Translations under genes and position numbers: made by a program
Assembly: GCA_902764915.1 (NCBI GenBank)
Contig: CACWXY010000035.1
Location: 1 to 38,865 of the forward strand
Reading direction: 5' to 3'
Length of the DNA: 38,865 nt
Source of the DNA: an uncultured Eubacteriales bacterium
Lineage (GTDB): Bacteria > Bacillota > Clostridia > Christensenellales > Aristaeellaceae
Shown: positions 1 to 8,343 of the stretch, in pieces
Numbering within the stretch: the stretch's first letter is position 1
Layout: each line of letters opens with the position of its first letter
Notes under the pieces: model-generated
The model's database searches: none
Told to the model about the DNA's origin: nothing
Seen by the model: only the letters and a program-made list of their open reading frames with translations

Positions 1-102
1 CCTCGCGGTGGACACCCTTGCCGTTCGGCTAACACTTCCTACTACCAAGCGTGTAGTGGACTTTCACCACCAAGCTATTGCCCATGGCGGGCGTACAAGA
101 CC
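1..102 (+). other. Unassigned 3' tail of an upstream unit
   Basis: This stretch precedes a strong terminator and follows no gene that is complete in the window. Frame 3 closes at a TAA at 30-32, frame 2 stays open past the hairpin to about 160, and frame 1 stays open to about 325. The text has coding-like character on the plus strand but I cannot assign a family. It may be the last codons of a gene that begins outside the window plus a 3' untranslated region, or part of a structured RNA. No start codon or ribosome site is visible. Confidence 0.25.
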
Positions 103-131
103 AAAGACCCGCACATCCTGTGCGGGTCTTT
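103..131. terminator. Bidirectional hairpin terminator
   Basis: A perfect 13-bp stem (AAAGACCCGCACA, loop TCC, TGTGCGGGTCTTT) ends in A/T-rich flanks on both sides. It lies 6 nt beyond the stop codon of the GH2 gene on the minus strand and would also end any plus-strand transcript entering from the left. Stem strength is high; the U-tract is short, being formed mainly by the stem base. Confidence 0.75.
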
Positions 132-137
132 CCTGTC

Positions 138-2588
138 TCATCCGATATCGTATACACTGATCGCTCGCATCTGCGCAGGCGAACCCCGAAGAACATGGAC
201 TGTTCTGGTGCCCGCATTCATATCAAAGAAATTATCGGTGAGAAGAAGATCCGGATCTTCGGATGTCAGGCGGATCTGTCTTGCGAACGCACTGGCATGG
301 ACTGTAACCGTATCGCCTTCCACTTGAACGGTGAGCGCGGGATCCTGGAAGCGGAAATGCTTGGGCGCGCAGAACAGCGCTGTGGAGGACGATACGATCT
401 CTCCCTGCACTGTAAAGCTGCAACTGAAATAATTCTCGGTCAGTTTGGCCTCCGGGAATAGCAGTTTATCCAGCCATACAGAGGACAGAGGCGGAACCGT
501 GACATCGCACTCTCCCCCTCGGATGACCTGCGCCTTTGCGTCCCGCAAGGCCCAGGTAACCCGGCCAGCTACCGGCCCCATGCTCTCATTGCTTACGCAC
601 ATGTGCGCACTCTTTTCTATCGGTTCCGGATGGAATTCGTTGATCTGCGGGTTCTGCGTGATCTCCCCTTCCTCATGAATGGAAATCATCACTGGCTGGA
701 AGAAGCGCTTTGCCGCATAATGCAGCGCTTTCCAGCGTCCCAGAGAATCAATGGATGCCCAGGAAGCCACTGGCCAGCAGTCATTCAGCTGCCAGATAAT
801 CGCTCCCATGCATTCCCCACGGTGCCGGCGCCAGTGTTCAACGCCATAGCGTATCGCCTCTGCCTGCAGGAGCTGAGATGCGTAAAGCAGCATATCAAAG
901 GATGCCGGATACCGGAATGTCTGGCTGAGATAGGCCAGAATTTTCCCATTCGCCGCCTTGTTCCGCTGATGCCGTTCCATAATACGGGAGAAAATATTCC
1001 GATCCTCCGGTACGGTAAATGTTTCCACGGTTTCCAGACATGGGAATGACTGGAAACCGAATTCCGAGACATAGCGGAAATGGAACTTACGATACTCAGT
1101 AAACGGCTTCTCTCCATGCCACACATCCCAGTAATGCACATCTCCGCGGCTTGGATCGGAAGGATCGTCAAAGCAGCCGCCCGAAGACGGTGAGGATGGC
1201 CACCAGAAAGTCTGAGGCGCTTCCGCTCTCACAATCTCAGGCAGTACTTTCTCAAACATCTTAATATAGTCTGCCACATGACTGCGCCGTGTATGCTCCC
1301 ATGGCTTTCCGACTTCCAGTCCATGCAGAGCAGCCCCCATAAAGCCTTCCATTTCATTGTTGCCGCAGATCAGTGCCAGGCTTGGATGATTCCGCAGCCG
1401 ACGCACCTGCTGTATCGTTTCCATACGAATGGAGCCCTCAAAAGCCGGTGTAAGATCATAGAAGGAGCAGGCATACATCAGGTCCTGCCACACAATCAGT
1501 CCCAGTTCGTCACAGATCTCGTAGAATGCATCATGTGGATAGTACCCGCCGCCCCATACACGAATCGTATTAAAGTGCGCGAGCCTTGCATCCTCCAGCA
1601 GTCTGCGCGTTCTGTCCGGTGTAATGCGCGAGAAAATATTATCCTCTGGGATGTAATCCGCACCCATGGCAAAGATCTTGATACCGTTAACAATATGGCA
1701 GAATTCCTCTCCTGCTTCGTCCTTTTCACGGCTGACCCACAGCGTTCTCAGACCCACTCTTTCCTGCCAGGTATCCTGTTCCTTTTCCTTGGCAAAGAGG
1801 GTCACAGAGACAGTATACAGCGGCTGATCACCATATCCGTTGGGCCACCAGAGCTCCGGATCACAGATCGTACATGTCAGATCATGGAACGCGAGCACTT
1901 TTTCGTCCGGCGCAGTCACCTGTGCGCGCACCTCACACTGTGCCGCATTTCCTTCGATCTCCGGGTGCAGTTTCAGACACACCTGTCCATTCTCATGGAT
2001 CTGCTCCACACGTACGCTGGCCAGCCGTGCTGTATCAATGCCTTCCAGCCGGATTTCCTTCCAAATGCCGGCGTCCGGAAGCCGGGGGCCCCAGTCCCAG
2101 CCAAACATCATATGCGCCTTACGCAGATGTCCGAATCCGGGAATCGCGTCCGTAGAGCCCCAGCACGGACGTTTCTCATACTCCGAAAGGCAGTAGCGGA
2201 TGGGAGAGTCAAACCGTATCTCTATCGTATTCTCTCCCTCCTGCAGCAGAGGCTTCACATCCCACCGCCAGGCGATATGCATGTTATCTGTATCCGCAAC
2301 GGATACTCCGTTGAGAATCACGTGGCACAGCGTATCCAGACCGTCACAGCACAGTACAACACGGTCATGGGCCAGCATGCCTGCGTCCACCTGAAAGGTT
2401 CTTGTATACAGATAATCGTCCTGTATACGTTCAAAGAAGAGCTTCTCATTCTCCCGATAAAAAGGGTCCGGCAGCGTACCGTCTCGCATAAGGTCCGCAT
2501 ACACAGAGCCGGGCACCAGCGCTTCATGCCATACCGTTTCCTTTACACACCGCATTTTCCATACGCCAGTCAGAAGCTGTTTTTCCAT
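138..2588 (-). CDS. GH2 family beta-mannosidase-type glycosidase
   Basis: An 816-residue cytoplasmic enzyme (no signal peptide) of glycoside hydrolase family 2, expected to release beta-linked mannose from the non-reducing ends of manno-oligosaccharides. The N-terminal sugar-binding jelly roll is followed by the immunoglobulin-like domain and a TIM barrel. Acid/base Glu412 lies in CGNNEMEG and nucleophile Glu509 in SEFGFQSFP; the stretch VWGGGYYPHDAFYE is typical of the mannosidase branch, and the length fits. The ATG at 2588 is chosen because GGAGTGGAG precedes it; a longer reading with 16 extra residues has no such site. It follows the GH3 gene by 60 nt on the same strand, so the two are probably co-transcribed. 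Exact substrate is inferred, and related GH2 specificities are possible. Confidence 0.88.
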   Translation of the reverse strand: MEKQLLTGVWKMRCVKETVWHEALVPGSVYADLMRDGTLPDPFYRENEKLFFERIQDDYLYTRTFQVDAGMLAHDRVVLCCDGLDTLCHVILNGVSVADTDNMHIAWRWDVKPLLQEGENTIEIRFDSPIRYCLSEYEKRPCWGSTDAIPGFGHLRKAHMMFGWDWGPRLPDAGIWKEIRLEGIDTARLASVRVEQIHENGQVCLKLHPEIEGNAAQCEVRAQVTAPDEKVLAFHDLTCTICDPELWWPNGYGDQPLYTVSVTLFAKEKEQDTWQERVGLRTLWVSREKDEAGEEFCHIVNGIKIFAMGADYIPEDNIFSRITPDRTRRLLEDARLAHFNTIRVWGGGYYPHDAFYEICDELGLIVWQDLMYACSFYDLTPAFEGSIRMETIQQVRRLRNHPSLALICGNNEMEGFMGAALHGLEVGKPWEHTRRSHVADYIKMFEKVLPEIVRAEAPQTFWWPSSPSSGGCFDDPSDPSRGDVHYWDVWHGEKPFTEYRKFHFRYVSEFGFQSFPCLETVETFTVPEDRNIFSRIMERHQRNKAANGKILAYLSQTFRYPASFDMLLYASQLLQAEAIRYGVEHWRRHRGECMGAIIWQLNDCWPVASWASIDSLGRWKALHYAAKRFFQPVMISIHEEGEITQNPQINEFHPEPIEKSAHMCVSNESMGPVAGRVTWALRDAKAQVIRGGECDVTVPPLSSVWLDKLLFPEAKLTENYFSCSFTVQGEIVSSSTALFCAPKHFRFQDPALTVQVEGDTVTVHASAFARQIRLTSEDPDLLLTDNFFDMNAGTRTVHVLRGSPAQMRAISVYDIG

Positions 2589-2648
2589 GCACTCCACTCC
2601 TTCGAAAACGGCGGTGTACGTTTCTATGCCGCACACCGCCCAGGTTAT

Positions 2649-4910
2649 TTACGCATTCATGGCTTCCAGAAGTTTTCCCAGCATTTCATGATCCACCGTG
2701 CCAAAGCTGATCAGGGACCGCAGCGGCATATACCGCATCATTGCCATTCCCATTTCATCGGAAACGGCCTCGCTGGCAGCCTCGCTCTGCTCCTCGCCCC
2801 CAAACAGGTTCGTAGCCTGATTCATGGAGGCATTGAATACCTTGGCTGCCTTTGGGCACGCCATGATATCCATGATAATCGAATCTTCCGTAAAGTGAAC
2901 CGGAACTTCTGTCGTGCCTTCGACGTATACGTTTTCCGACAGCGCTACGTCGCGGCTGGAGCGCGCGATCTCAATCTCGAAATCACCGCTTTCCACATAC
3001 CAGTCATGGATCTGTGTATTCCAGTATGCAAAGGAGCGCTTATCCAGCGTAAAGGTCACTGTCCGGGTTTCACCGCTCTTCAGGAAAACCTTCTCAAAGC
3101 CCTTGAGCTCATGCAGCGGGCGGAAGACACTGCTCTGAAGATCGCGCACATAGAGCTGCACGACTTCCTTGCCGTCCATTTTCCCTGTATTCTTTACATC
3201 GACGCTGACTTCCAGGGTATCGGTATCCTTGATCTTCTTTGCGCTCAGCTTCAGGTTGCTATATTCGAATGTGGTATAGGAGAGGCCATACCCGAAGGGG
3301 AAGAGTACCGGCACATTCTTGGTATCGTAATAGCGGTATCCTACAAAGATTCCCTCGGTATACACCGCTGTATTTCCCTCTCCGCCATAGGAAAGGAAGC
3401 AGGGGGTATCCTCCAGATGCACCGGCAGGGTCTCAGGCAGACGGCCGCTGGGATTCACTTCTCCGTAGAGTACCATACGGTTGGCAGTACCCACGTTCTG
3501 ACCGCCGAGATAGCCTTCGATCAGGCCCTTGGCCAGATCAATCCAGGGCATCTCAACAGGAGAACCATTATAGAGCAGCACCACAATGTTCGGATTCACT
3601 TCCGCAAGCTTTTCGATCAGGTGGTTCTGATTGACCGGCATGCGCATATGCGTACGGTCATAACCTTCCGATTCAAAGCTGTCGGGAAGACCGGCTACGA
3701 CAACAACCTTGTCCGCATCACGTGCCGCCTTCCGGGCTTCCTGTACCAGCGCTTCATTGTCCTCTTCCGTACCGATTTCATAGCCCTGTGCGTAGGTAAT
3801 ATTCGCCTTGTCTGCAAGGGCATCCAGAAGGCTTGTGACCTTGAAGCTGTTGATGTGGGAACTGCCGCCGCCCTGGAAGCGCGGTTTCTTGGCAAACGCG
3901 CCAATGACAGCCACATGATCCGTGTCCTTCAGAGGCAGGATACTGTCCTCGTTCTTGAGGAGCACCATACAATCCGCCCCGAGCTTTCCTGCCAGTTCAT
4001 GATCTTTTTCCTTATCCCAGGGCGTCTCCGGTACCGCATTGGCGAAATACCGCTCATGGACGCGGATGATGCGCTCCGCGCACAGATCCACATATTTCTC
4101 ATCCAGGCGACCTTCACGCACGGCCTTGATTATCTCGGCATCATTGATGCCACGGCTGCCGGGCATTTCCAGGTCCAGACCGGCTTCCACGCCCTTGGGA
4201 CGATTGGAAACAGCACCCCAGTCGCTCATAACATAGCCATCAAAGCCCCATTCATTGCGCAGAACATCTGTCAGGAGCCACTTGTTCTGGGATGCGTATT
4301 CGCCATTCACTTTGTTGTAGGAACACATAAATGTCCAGGCCTTGCCCCGCTTGGCAGCCGCTTCGAAGGCAGGCAGATAAATCTCGCGAAGGGTACGCTC
4401 ATCCACGACACTGTCGCTGGACATACGGCGATGCTCCTGATCATTGGCTGCAAAATGCTTGACCGAAGTGCCGATATTCTTGCTCTGTACGCCCTGGATC
4501 AGATCAACCGCCATTTCCGCCGCCAGATAGGGATCTTCCGACATGTATTCAAAATTCCGGCCACACAGTGGAGATCGTTTGATATTGATCGCCGGCCCCA
4601 GATTAATGGCAACCTGCTCATGCTGGCACTGGTCGCCAATAGCTTCGCCAATCGTACGCACCAGGCTGCGGTCAAAACTCGCCGTACTGGCACAGGCTGC
4701 AGGAAAGCATACCGCTTTGATGCTGTCATTGATACCCAGGTGATCCGCTTCCGCGTCCTGCTTGCGCAGTCCATGCGGTCCGTCAGATACCATAACCGGC
4801 CGAATACCCAGCCGTTCAACAGCCTTCGTATGCCAAAAGTCTGCACCTGAGAGGAGCGAAGCCTTTTCCTCCAGTGTCATCTGTTGTACCAGTTCTTTTG
4901 CATGGCTCAT
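2649..4910 (-). CDS. GH3 family beta-glucosidase-type glycosidase
   Basis: A 753-residue intracellular glycoside hydrolase family 3 enzyme, probably a beta-glucosidase or related exo-glycosidase acting on imported oligosaccharides. The N-terminal TIM barrel carries KHFAANDQEH (from 151) and the nucleophile Asp230 in VMSDWGA. The alpha/beta sandwich follows, then a fibronectin-III-like domain (VDVKNTGKMDGKEVVQLYVRD region). There is no secretion signal. The start is supported by AAGGAG 9 nt upstream. It is first gene of the GH3-GH2 pair, with a sigma-A promoter and a palindrome just upstream, so expression is likely sugar-controlled by a repressor encoded elsewhere. Pairing with a beta-mannosidase-type GH2 suggests breakdown of gluco/mannan-derived or N-glycan-like oligosaccharides (inference). 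Confidence 0.9.
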   Translation of the reverse strand: MSHAKELVQQMTLEEKASLLSGADFWHTKAVERLGIRPVMVSDGPHGLRKQDAEADHLGINDSIKAVCFPAACASTASFDRSLVRTIGEAIGDQCQHEQVAINLGPAINIKRSPLCGRNFEYMSEDPYLAAEMAVDLIQGVQSKNIGTSVKHFAANDQEHRRMSSDSVVDERTLREIYLPAFEAAAKRGKAWTFMCSYNKVNGEYASQNKWLLTDVLRNEWGFDGYVMSDWGAVSNRPKGVEAGLDLEMPGSRGINDAEIIKAVREGRLDEKYVDLCAERIIRVHERYFANAVPETPWDKEKDHELAGKLGADCMVLLKNEDSILPLKDTDHVAVIGAFAKKPRFQGGGSSHINSFKVTSLLDALADKANITYAQGYEIGTEEDNEALVQEARKAARDADKVVVVAGLPDSFESEGYDRTHMRMPVNQNHLIEKLAEVNPNIVVLLYNGSPVEMPWIDLAKGLIEGYLGGQNVGTANRMVLYGEVNPSGRLPETLPVHLEDTPCFLSYGGEGNTAVYTEGIFVGYRYYDTKNVPVLFPFGYGLSYTTFEYSNLKLSAKKIKDTDTLEVSVDVKNTGKMDGKEVVQLYVRDLQSSVFRPLHELKGFEKVFLKSGETRTVTFTLDKRSFAYWNTQIHDWYVESGDFEIEIARSSRDVALSENVYVEGTTEVPVHFTEDSIIMDIMACPKAAKVFNASMNQATNLFGGEEQSEAASEAVSDEMGMAMMRYMPLRSLISFGTVDHEMLGKLLEAMNA

Positions 4911-4936
4911 TGTTTATCGACTCCTTATACCGTTAC

Positions 4937-4954
4937 ACTCTGGCAGGCCAGAGT
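4937..4954. promoter_or_regulatory. Perfect 18-bp palindrome, candidate operator of GH3-GH2
   Basis: ACTCTGGCAGGCCAGAGT is an 8+2+8 perfect inverted repeat. It starts about 4 nt downstream of the transcription start predicted from the promoter at 4993-4965 and ends 27 nt before the GH3 start codon. That placement is usual for a LacI- or similar family roadblock operator. It could instead fold as a small 5' UTR hairpin. No regulator gene for it is in the window. Confidence 0.55.
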
Positions 4955-4964
4955 TTCTGAAGGG

Positions 4965-4993
4965 AGTGTAGCATTCCCTATGCACAGTGTCAA
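4965..4993 (-). promoter_or_regulatory. Sigma-A promoter of the GH3-GH2 operon
   Basis: On the minus strand TTGACA (4993-4988) and TACACT (4970-4965) are separated by exactly 17 bp. The predicted start of transcription is near 4958, giving a leader of about 48 nt that contains the palindrome. The rest of the 403-bp divergent gap between GH3 and argC holds the arg control elements; nothing else was recognised at 4994-5115. Confidence 0.7.
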
Positions 4994-5141
4994 TTGAGAA
5001 GAAATGCCTCCGTTCTGTCCATTTTTCACTGTCAGTTTTCCAAGTTCAGGTGAAGCCAGCCCTGCCAGGCAATCCATTCCTCTGACCATGTACAGTTCTT
5101 TCCAATCACTCGGCAGAAATGCATATGCATATTGCATATTA

Positions 5142-5155
5142 TGTATATTTATGCA
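5142..5155. promoter_or_regulatory. ARG-box-like palindrome 1
   Basis: TGTATATTTATGCA fits TGnATWWWWATnCA, the skeleton of the ArgR operator (consensus TGAATWWWWATTCA), differing at the third position of each half. Three extra TGCAT half-sites lie immediately to its left (5120-5137). It sits about 107 bp upstream of the arg promoter -35 and on the far side of the divergent GH3 promoter. ArgR itself is not in the window. Confidence 0.45.
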
Positions 5156-5226
5156 TTGTAACCACATTCGTTTTTCCAGAATTCTTCATATTGTATTGTC
5201 TTCTCTGTTCTGTTTTGTTTTTGTAA

Positions 5227-5240
5227 TGTATTTTTATGCA
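5227..5240. promoter_or_regulatory. ARG-box-like palindrome 2
   Basis: TGTATTTTTATGCA is nearly identical to the element at 5142 and lies 85 bp from it (start to start), close to eight helical turns. It ends 8 nt before the -35 hexamer of the argC promoter. The repeated sequence and spacing suggest joint binding of an arginine repressor hexamer; this is inferred from the operator pattern alone. Confidence 0.5.
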
Positions 5241-5248
5241 TTTCTCTC

Positions 5249-5277
5249 TTGTCACGGATTTCAATCTTGCTTACAAT
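5249..5277 (+). promoter_or_regulatory. Sigma-A promoter of the arg operon
   Basis: TTGTCA (5249-5254), 17-bp spacer and TACAAT (5272-5277). Transcription would start near 5284, leaving a leader of about 30 nt that holds the ribosome site AGGAGGTGA (5299-5307). There is no room for an attenuator between start and ribosome site. Confidence 0.7.
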
Positions 5278-5313
5278 CGTCCCCATCCCCATGGACGCAG
5301 GAGGTGACTGCCT

Positions 5314-6252
5314 TTGATCAGGGTTTTTATTGACGGAAGTTCCGGAACTACAGGACTGCGCATTCATGAACGAATGCAGGCGCGACAGGATGTCCAGGTA
5401 TGTGTGCTTCCGGAATGCGACCGCAAATCTGTTTCAGCCCGACTTCAGGCAGCGCTGGCATCCGATGTCGTTTTTCTCTGCCTTCCGGATGATGCCGCCA
5501 GAGAAATTGCTGCTCTGCTTCCCTCGGAAGATGGTCCGCTTGTCATTGATACATCGACTGCACACCGGACGTCAGATAACTGGGTATACGGTTTCCCGGA
5601 ACTGCATGGACAGCGGGATAAACTTATGCATACGCGCCGCATTGCCAATCCAGGCTGCCATGCCTCCGGGTTCATCGCACTGATCCGGCCCCTGACAGAC
5701 ACCGGGCAGCTACCGACAGATGCGCTTCTTTCCTGCTTTTCGCTCACTGGATACTCCGGGGGCGGCAAAAAAATGATTGCAGACTACACAGCCGTTCCCA
5801 GGGATCCCGCCCTGGATTCTCCCCGGCTCTACGCCATGGGGCAGTCCCACAAGCATCTTCCCGAAATGCAGGCAATGACCGGGCTTGCCAAAGCGCCTGT
5901 CTTTTCCCCGATCGTTGCCCCTTTCTATGCGGGCATGGCTGTCAGCGTTCCCCTGCACAGGGATCTCCTTCCCTGCACCCCCTCACAGCTGCGTGCATGC
6001 TATGAATCGTATTATGCAGGATGTTCCCTGATCCATGTATCACCGGATGAAACACCCGCAGGACTGTCCGCAGGGAGACTGGCGGAACGGGATGACATGA
6101 TCCTGTATGTCAGCGGAAATGAGGACCGTATGCTGGTGACAGCCCTCTTTGATAATCTTGGCAAAGGCGCTTCCGGCGCCGCAATTCAGAACATGAATCT
6201 GGCACTGGGACTTCCCGAAACGGAGGGCCTGCGCCTGGGAGGCAATCTATGA
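5314..6252 (+). CDS. argC: N-acetyl-gamma-glutamyl-phosphate reductase, short form
   Basis: Third step of arginine/ornithine synthesis: NADPH reduction of N-acetylglutamyl phosphate to the semialdehyde, in the cytoplasm. The 312-residue protein matches the shorter, less common ArgC type rather than the 340-residue type. The dinucleotide-binding loop is GSSGTTG (8-14) and the catalytic Cys115 lies in IANPGCHASG. The start codon is TTG; AGGAGGTGA 6 nt upstream supports it and no ATG fits the family's N terminus. First gene of argC-argJ-argB-argD, with an ATGA overlap to argJ. Confidence 0.93.
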   Translation: MIRVFIDGSSGTTGLRIHERMQARQDVQVCVLPECDRKSVSARLQAALASDVVFLCLPDDAAREIAALLPSEDGPLVIDTSTAHRTSDNWVYGFPELHGQRDKLMHTRRIANPGCHASGFIALIRPLTDTGQLPTDALLSCFSLTGYSGGGKKMIADYTAVPRDPALDSPRLYAMGQSHKHLPEMQAMTGLAKAPVFSPIVAPFYAGMAVSVPLHRDLLPCTPSQLRACYESYYAGCSLIHVSPDETPAGLSAGRLAERDDMILYVSGNEDRMLVTALFDNLGKGASGAAIQNMNLALGLPETEGLRLGGNL

Positions 6253-7463
6253 AAACAATAGATGGCGGCGTATGTGCCGCACAGGGATTCACTGCATCCG
6301 GCATGAACTGCGGGATTCGGAAAAACCGTTCCAAGTTCGACCTGGCTCTGGTCTATTCTTCCTGCCGTGCAAGCAGTGCAGCTGTCTATACGACTAATCT
6401 TGTCAAAGGCGCTCCGCTCCTTGTCACGCAGGCGCATCTGGCTGATGGCCATGCACAGGCCATTGTATGCAACAGCGGCAATGCCAATACCTGCAATGCG
6501 GATGGACCCATGATTGCAGAAAAAATGGCAGAGGCTGCTGGAAATGCGCTGGGTATTTCCCCGCAGGATGTGGTCGTGGCTTCCACTGGTGTCATCGGCC
6601 AGCCACTTCCGCTCCCGCCTATTCTTTCCGGCATTCCACATCTGAAGGAAACGCTGTCTTCCCAGGGGCATCTGGACGCATGCCTGGGCATCATGACCAC
6701 GGACACCATTCCCAAGGAAATTGCTGTATCGTTCTCCCTTTCCGGGAAAGAATGCCGCATCGGCGCCATGGCCAAGGGCAGCGGTATGATTCATCCCAAT
6801 ATGGCTACCATGCTGGTATTTATCACCAGTGACGTGGCTATCAGCCCGGACCTGCTCCAGAAAGCACTGTCCACGGATATCCAGTCCACGTTTAACATGC
6901 TGTCTGTCGATGGAGATACCTCCACCAATGACATGGTCGTCATTCTCTCCAACGGCATGGCTGGCAATACACCCATCACCGAGGAGAATGAGGATTTTGC
7001 CGTGTTCATGCAGGCGCTCAACACGGTCACAGTGCATCTGTGCCGTATGATTGCCGGTGATGGCGAAGGTGCTACCAAACTATTGGAATGCCAGGTCACG
7101 GGAGCCCGTGATCTTTCCACAGCCAAGACGGTTGCCAAATCTGTCATCTGTTCTTCCCTTTTCAAGGCAGCCATGTTCGGTGCGGATGCAAACTGGGGCC
7201 GCGTACTGTGCGCCATAGGCTACAGCGGCGCGGATGTAGATGTCAATCACATTGATGTCACGTTCCGCAGCAGCAAGGGAGACATTCTGGTATGCCAGGA
7301 CGGGCACGGTGTAGATTTCTCAGAGGAAGACGCCAAGGCGATACTTCTGGAGAAGGAAGTCATCACTGCGATTGACCTGCACGCCGGCAGCGCATCCTCC
7401 TGTGCCTGGGGCTGTGACCTGACCTATGACTATGTAAAGATCAACGGAGATTACCGTACCTGA
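6249..7463 (+). CDS. argJ: Glutamate N-acetyltransferase / N-acetylglutamate synthase
   Basis: ArgJ moves the acetyl group from N-acetylornithine to glutamate, closing the cyclic arginine pathway; many family members also make N-acetylglutamate from acetyl-CoA. The 404-residue precursor is expected to cut itself between Ala186 and Thr187 in HPNMATMLVF, leaving Thr187 as the nucleophile of the beta chain. KGSGMIHPN just before it is typical. The start overlaps the argC stop (ATGA) and is preceded by GGGAGG, so translation is coupled. Whether this ArgJ is mono- or bifunctional cannot be read from the sequence; no argA is present here. Confidence 0.95.
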   Translation: MKTIDGGVCAAQGFTASGMNCGIRKNRSKFDLALVYSSCRASSAAVYTTNLVKGAPLLVTQAHLADGHAQAIVCNSGNANTCNADGPMIAEKMAEAAGNALGISPQDVVVASTGVIGQPLPLPPILSGIPHLKETLSSQGHLDACLGIMTTDTIPKEIAVSFSLSGKECRIGAMAKGSGMIHPNMATMLVFITSDVAISPDLLQKALSTDIQSTFNMLSVDGDTSTNDMVVILSNGMAGNTPITEENEDFAVFMQALNTVTVHLCRMIAGDGEGATKLLECQVTGARDLSTAKTVAKSVICSSLFKAAMFGADANWGRVLCAIGYSGADVDVNHIDVTFRSSKGDILVCQDGHGVDFSEEDAKAILLEKEVITAIDLHAGSASSCAWGCDLTYDYVKINGDYRT

Positions 7464-7470
7464 GGTGTCT

Positions 7471-8343
7471 ATGGAGAGAAATTTTTCCAACGCGGAACGC
7501 GCTGAAGTCCTGACACAGGCGCTGCCGCATATCCAGAAATATGCCGGAAAAATCGTTGTAATCAAGTATGGCGGCAATGCCATGGTCAATGAAGCCATCC
7601 GGGAGCAGGTCATGCAGGACATGGTTCTTCTGCGGCAGGTGGGCGTACGTGTTGTCCTGGTGCATGGCGGTGGACCCGAAATCACTGCCATGATGAACGC
7701 ACTGGGAAAGGAAGCGCGCTTTATCGACGGTCTTCGTGTAACAGACCAGGAAACAGTCGATATCGTACAGATGGTGCTGGCAGGCAAGATCAACAAAACC
7801 CTGGTAGGACTGATCGGAGCCAAAGGCGGCCGCGCCATCGGCCTTTCCGGACTGGATGATCAGCTGATTGTAGCCCGGCAGAAGGATGAAAAACTCGGGT
7901 TTGTAGGGGATATTGTGCGAGTCAACACACAGCCGATTCTCGACCTTCTGGACAGGGGCTACATTCCTGTCGTTTCCACACTGGGCGTGGGAGACAAAGG
8001 AGAAGTATATAACATCAACGGAGACACTGCCGCTGCGTGTCTGGCCGGCGCCCTGCATGCCGAGCGCATGATCCTCATGACCGATATTGCCGGTCTTCTC
8101 CGGGACCCTTCCGATCCCGGTACGCTGATCCCGGATATTACCCTGTCCGATGCCATGGACCTTATGGCCTCCGGTGTCATATCCGGCGGGATGATTCCGA
8201 AAGTCGAATGCTGCATTCGTGCCATCAATGAAGGTGTTCACCGCGTAATCATCATGGACGGCCGCGTGCCGCACAGCATACTCATGGAACTGCTTACCAA
8301 TGAAGGTGCCGGAACCATGGTACGGAAGGAGGATCTTCCTTGA
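7471..8343 (+). CDS. argB: Acetylglutamate kinase
   Basis: Phosphorylates N-acetylglutamate with ATP, the second and usually arginine-regulated step. This 290-residue amino-acid kinase shows the ATP-binding KYGGNAM near residue 35, the substrate loop VLVHGGGPEI, and DDQLIVARQKDE. It has an N-terminal helix of about 25 residues before the kinase fold (MERNFSNAERAEVL...), the feature that goes with arginine-inhibited hexameric enzymes. I prefer the ATG at 7471, with GAGG five nt upstream, over the GTG at 7465, which would overlap its own ribosome site. The stop overlaps the argD start. Confidence 0.95.
   Translation: MERNFSNAERAEVLTQALPHIQKYAGKIVVIKYGGNAMVNEAIREQVMQDMVLLRQVGVRVVLVHGGGPEITAMMNALGKEARFIDGLRVTDQETVDIVQMVLAGKINKTLVGLIGAKGGRAIGLSGLDDQLIVARQKDEKLGFVGDIVRVNTQPILDLLDRGYIPVVSTLGVGDKGEVYNINGDTAAACLAGALHAERMILMTDIAGLLRDPSDPGTLIPDITLSDAMDLMASGVISGGMIPKVECCIRAINEGVHRVIIMDGRVPHSILMELLTNEGAGTMVRKEDLP

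Noticed and set aside
1278..4850. Long open frame on the plus strand, opposite the two glycosidase genes
   Set aside because: It is antisense to two well supported genes, has no ribosome site at its start, and its translation is rich in His, Arg and Gln with no recognisable domain. It is explained by codon bias of the minus-strand genes.
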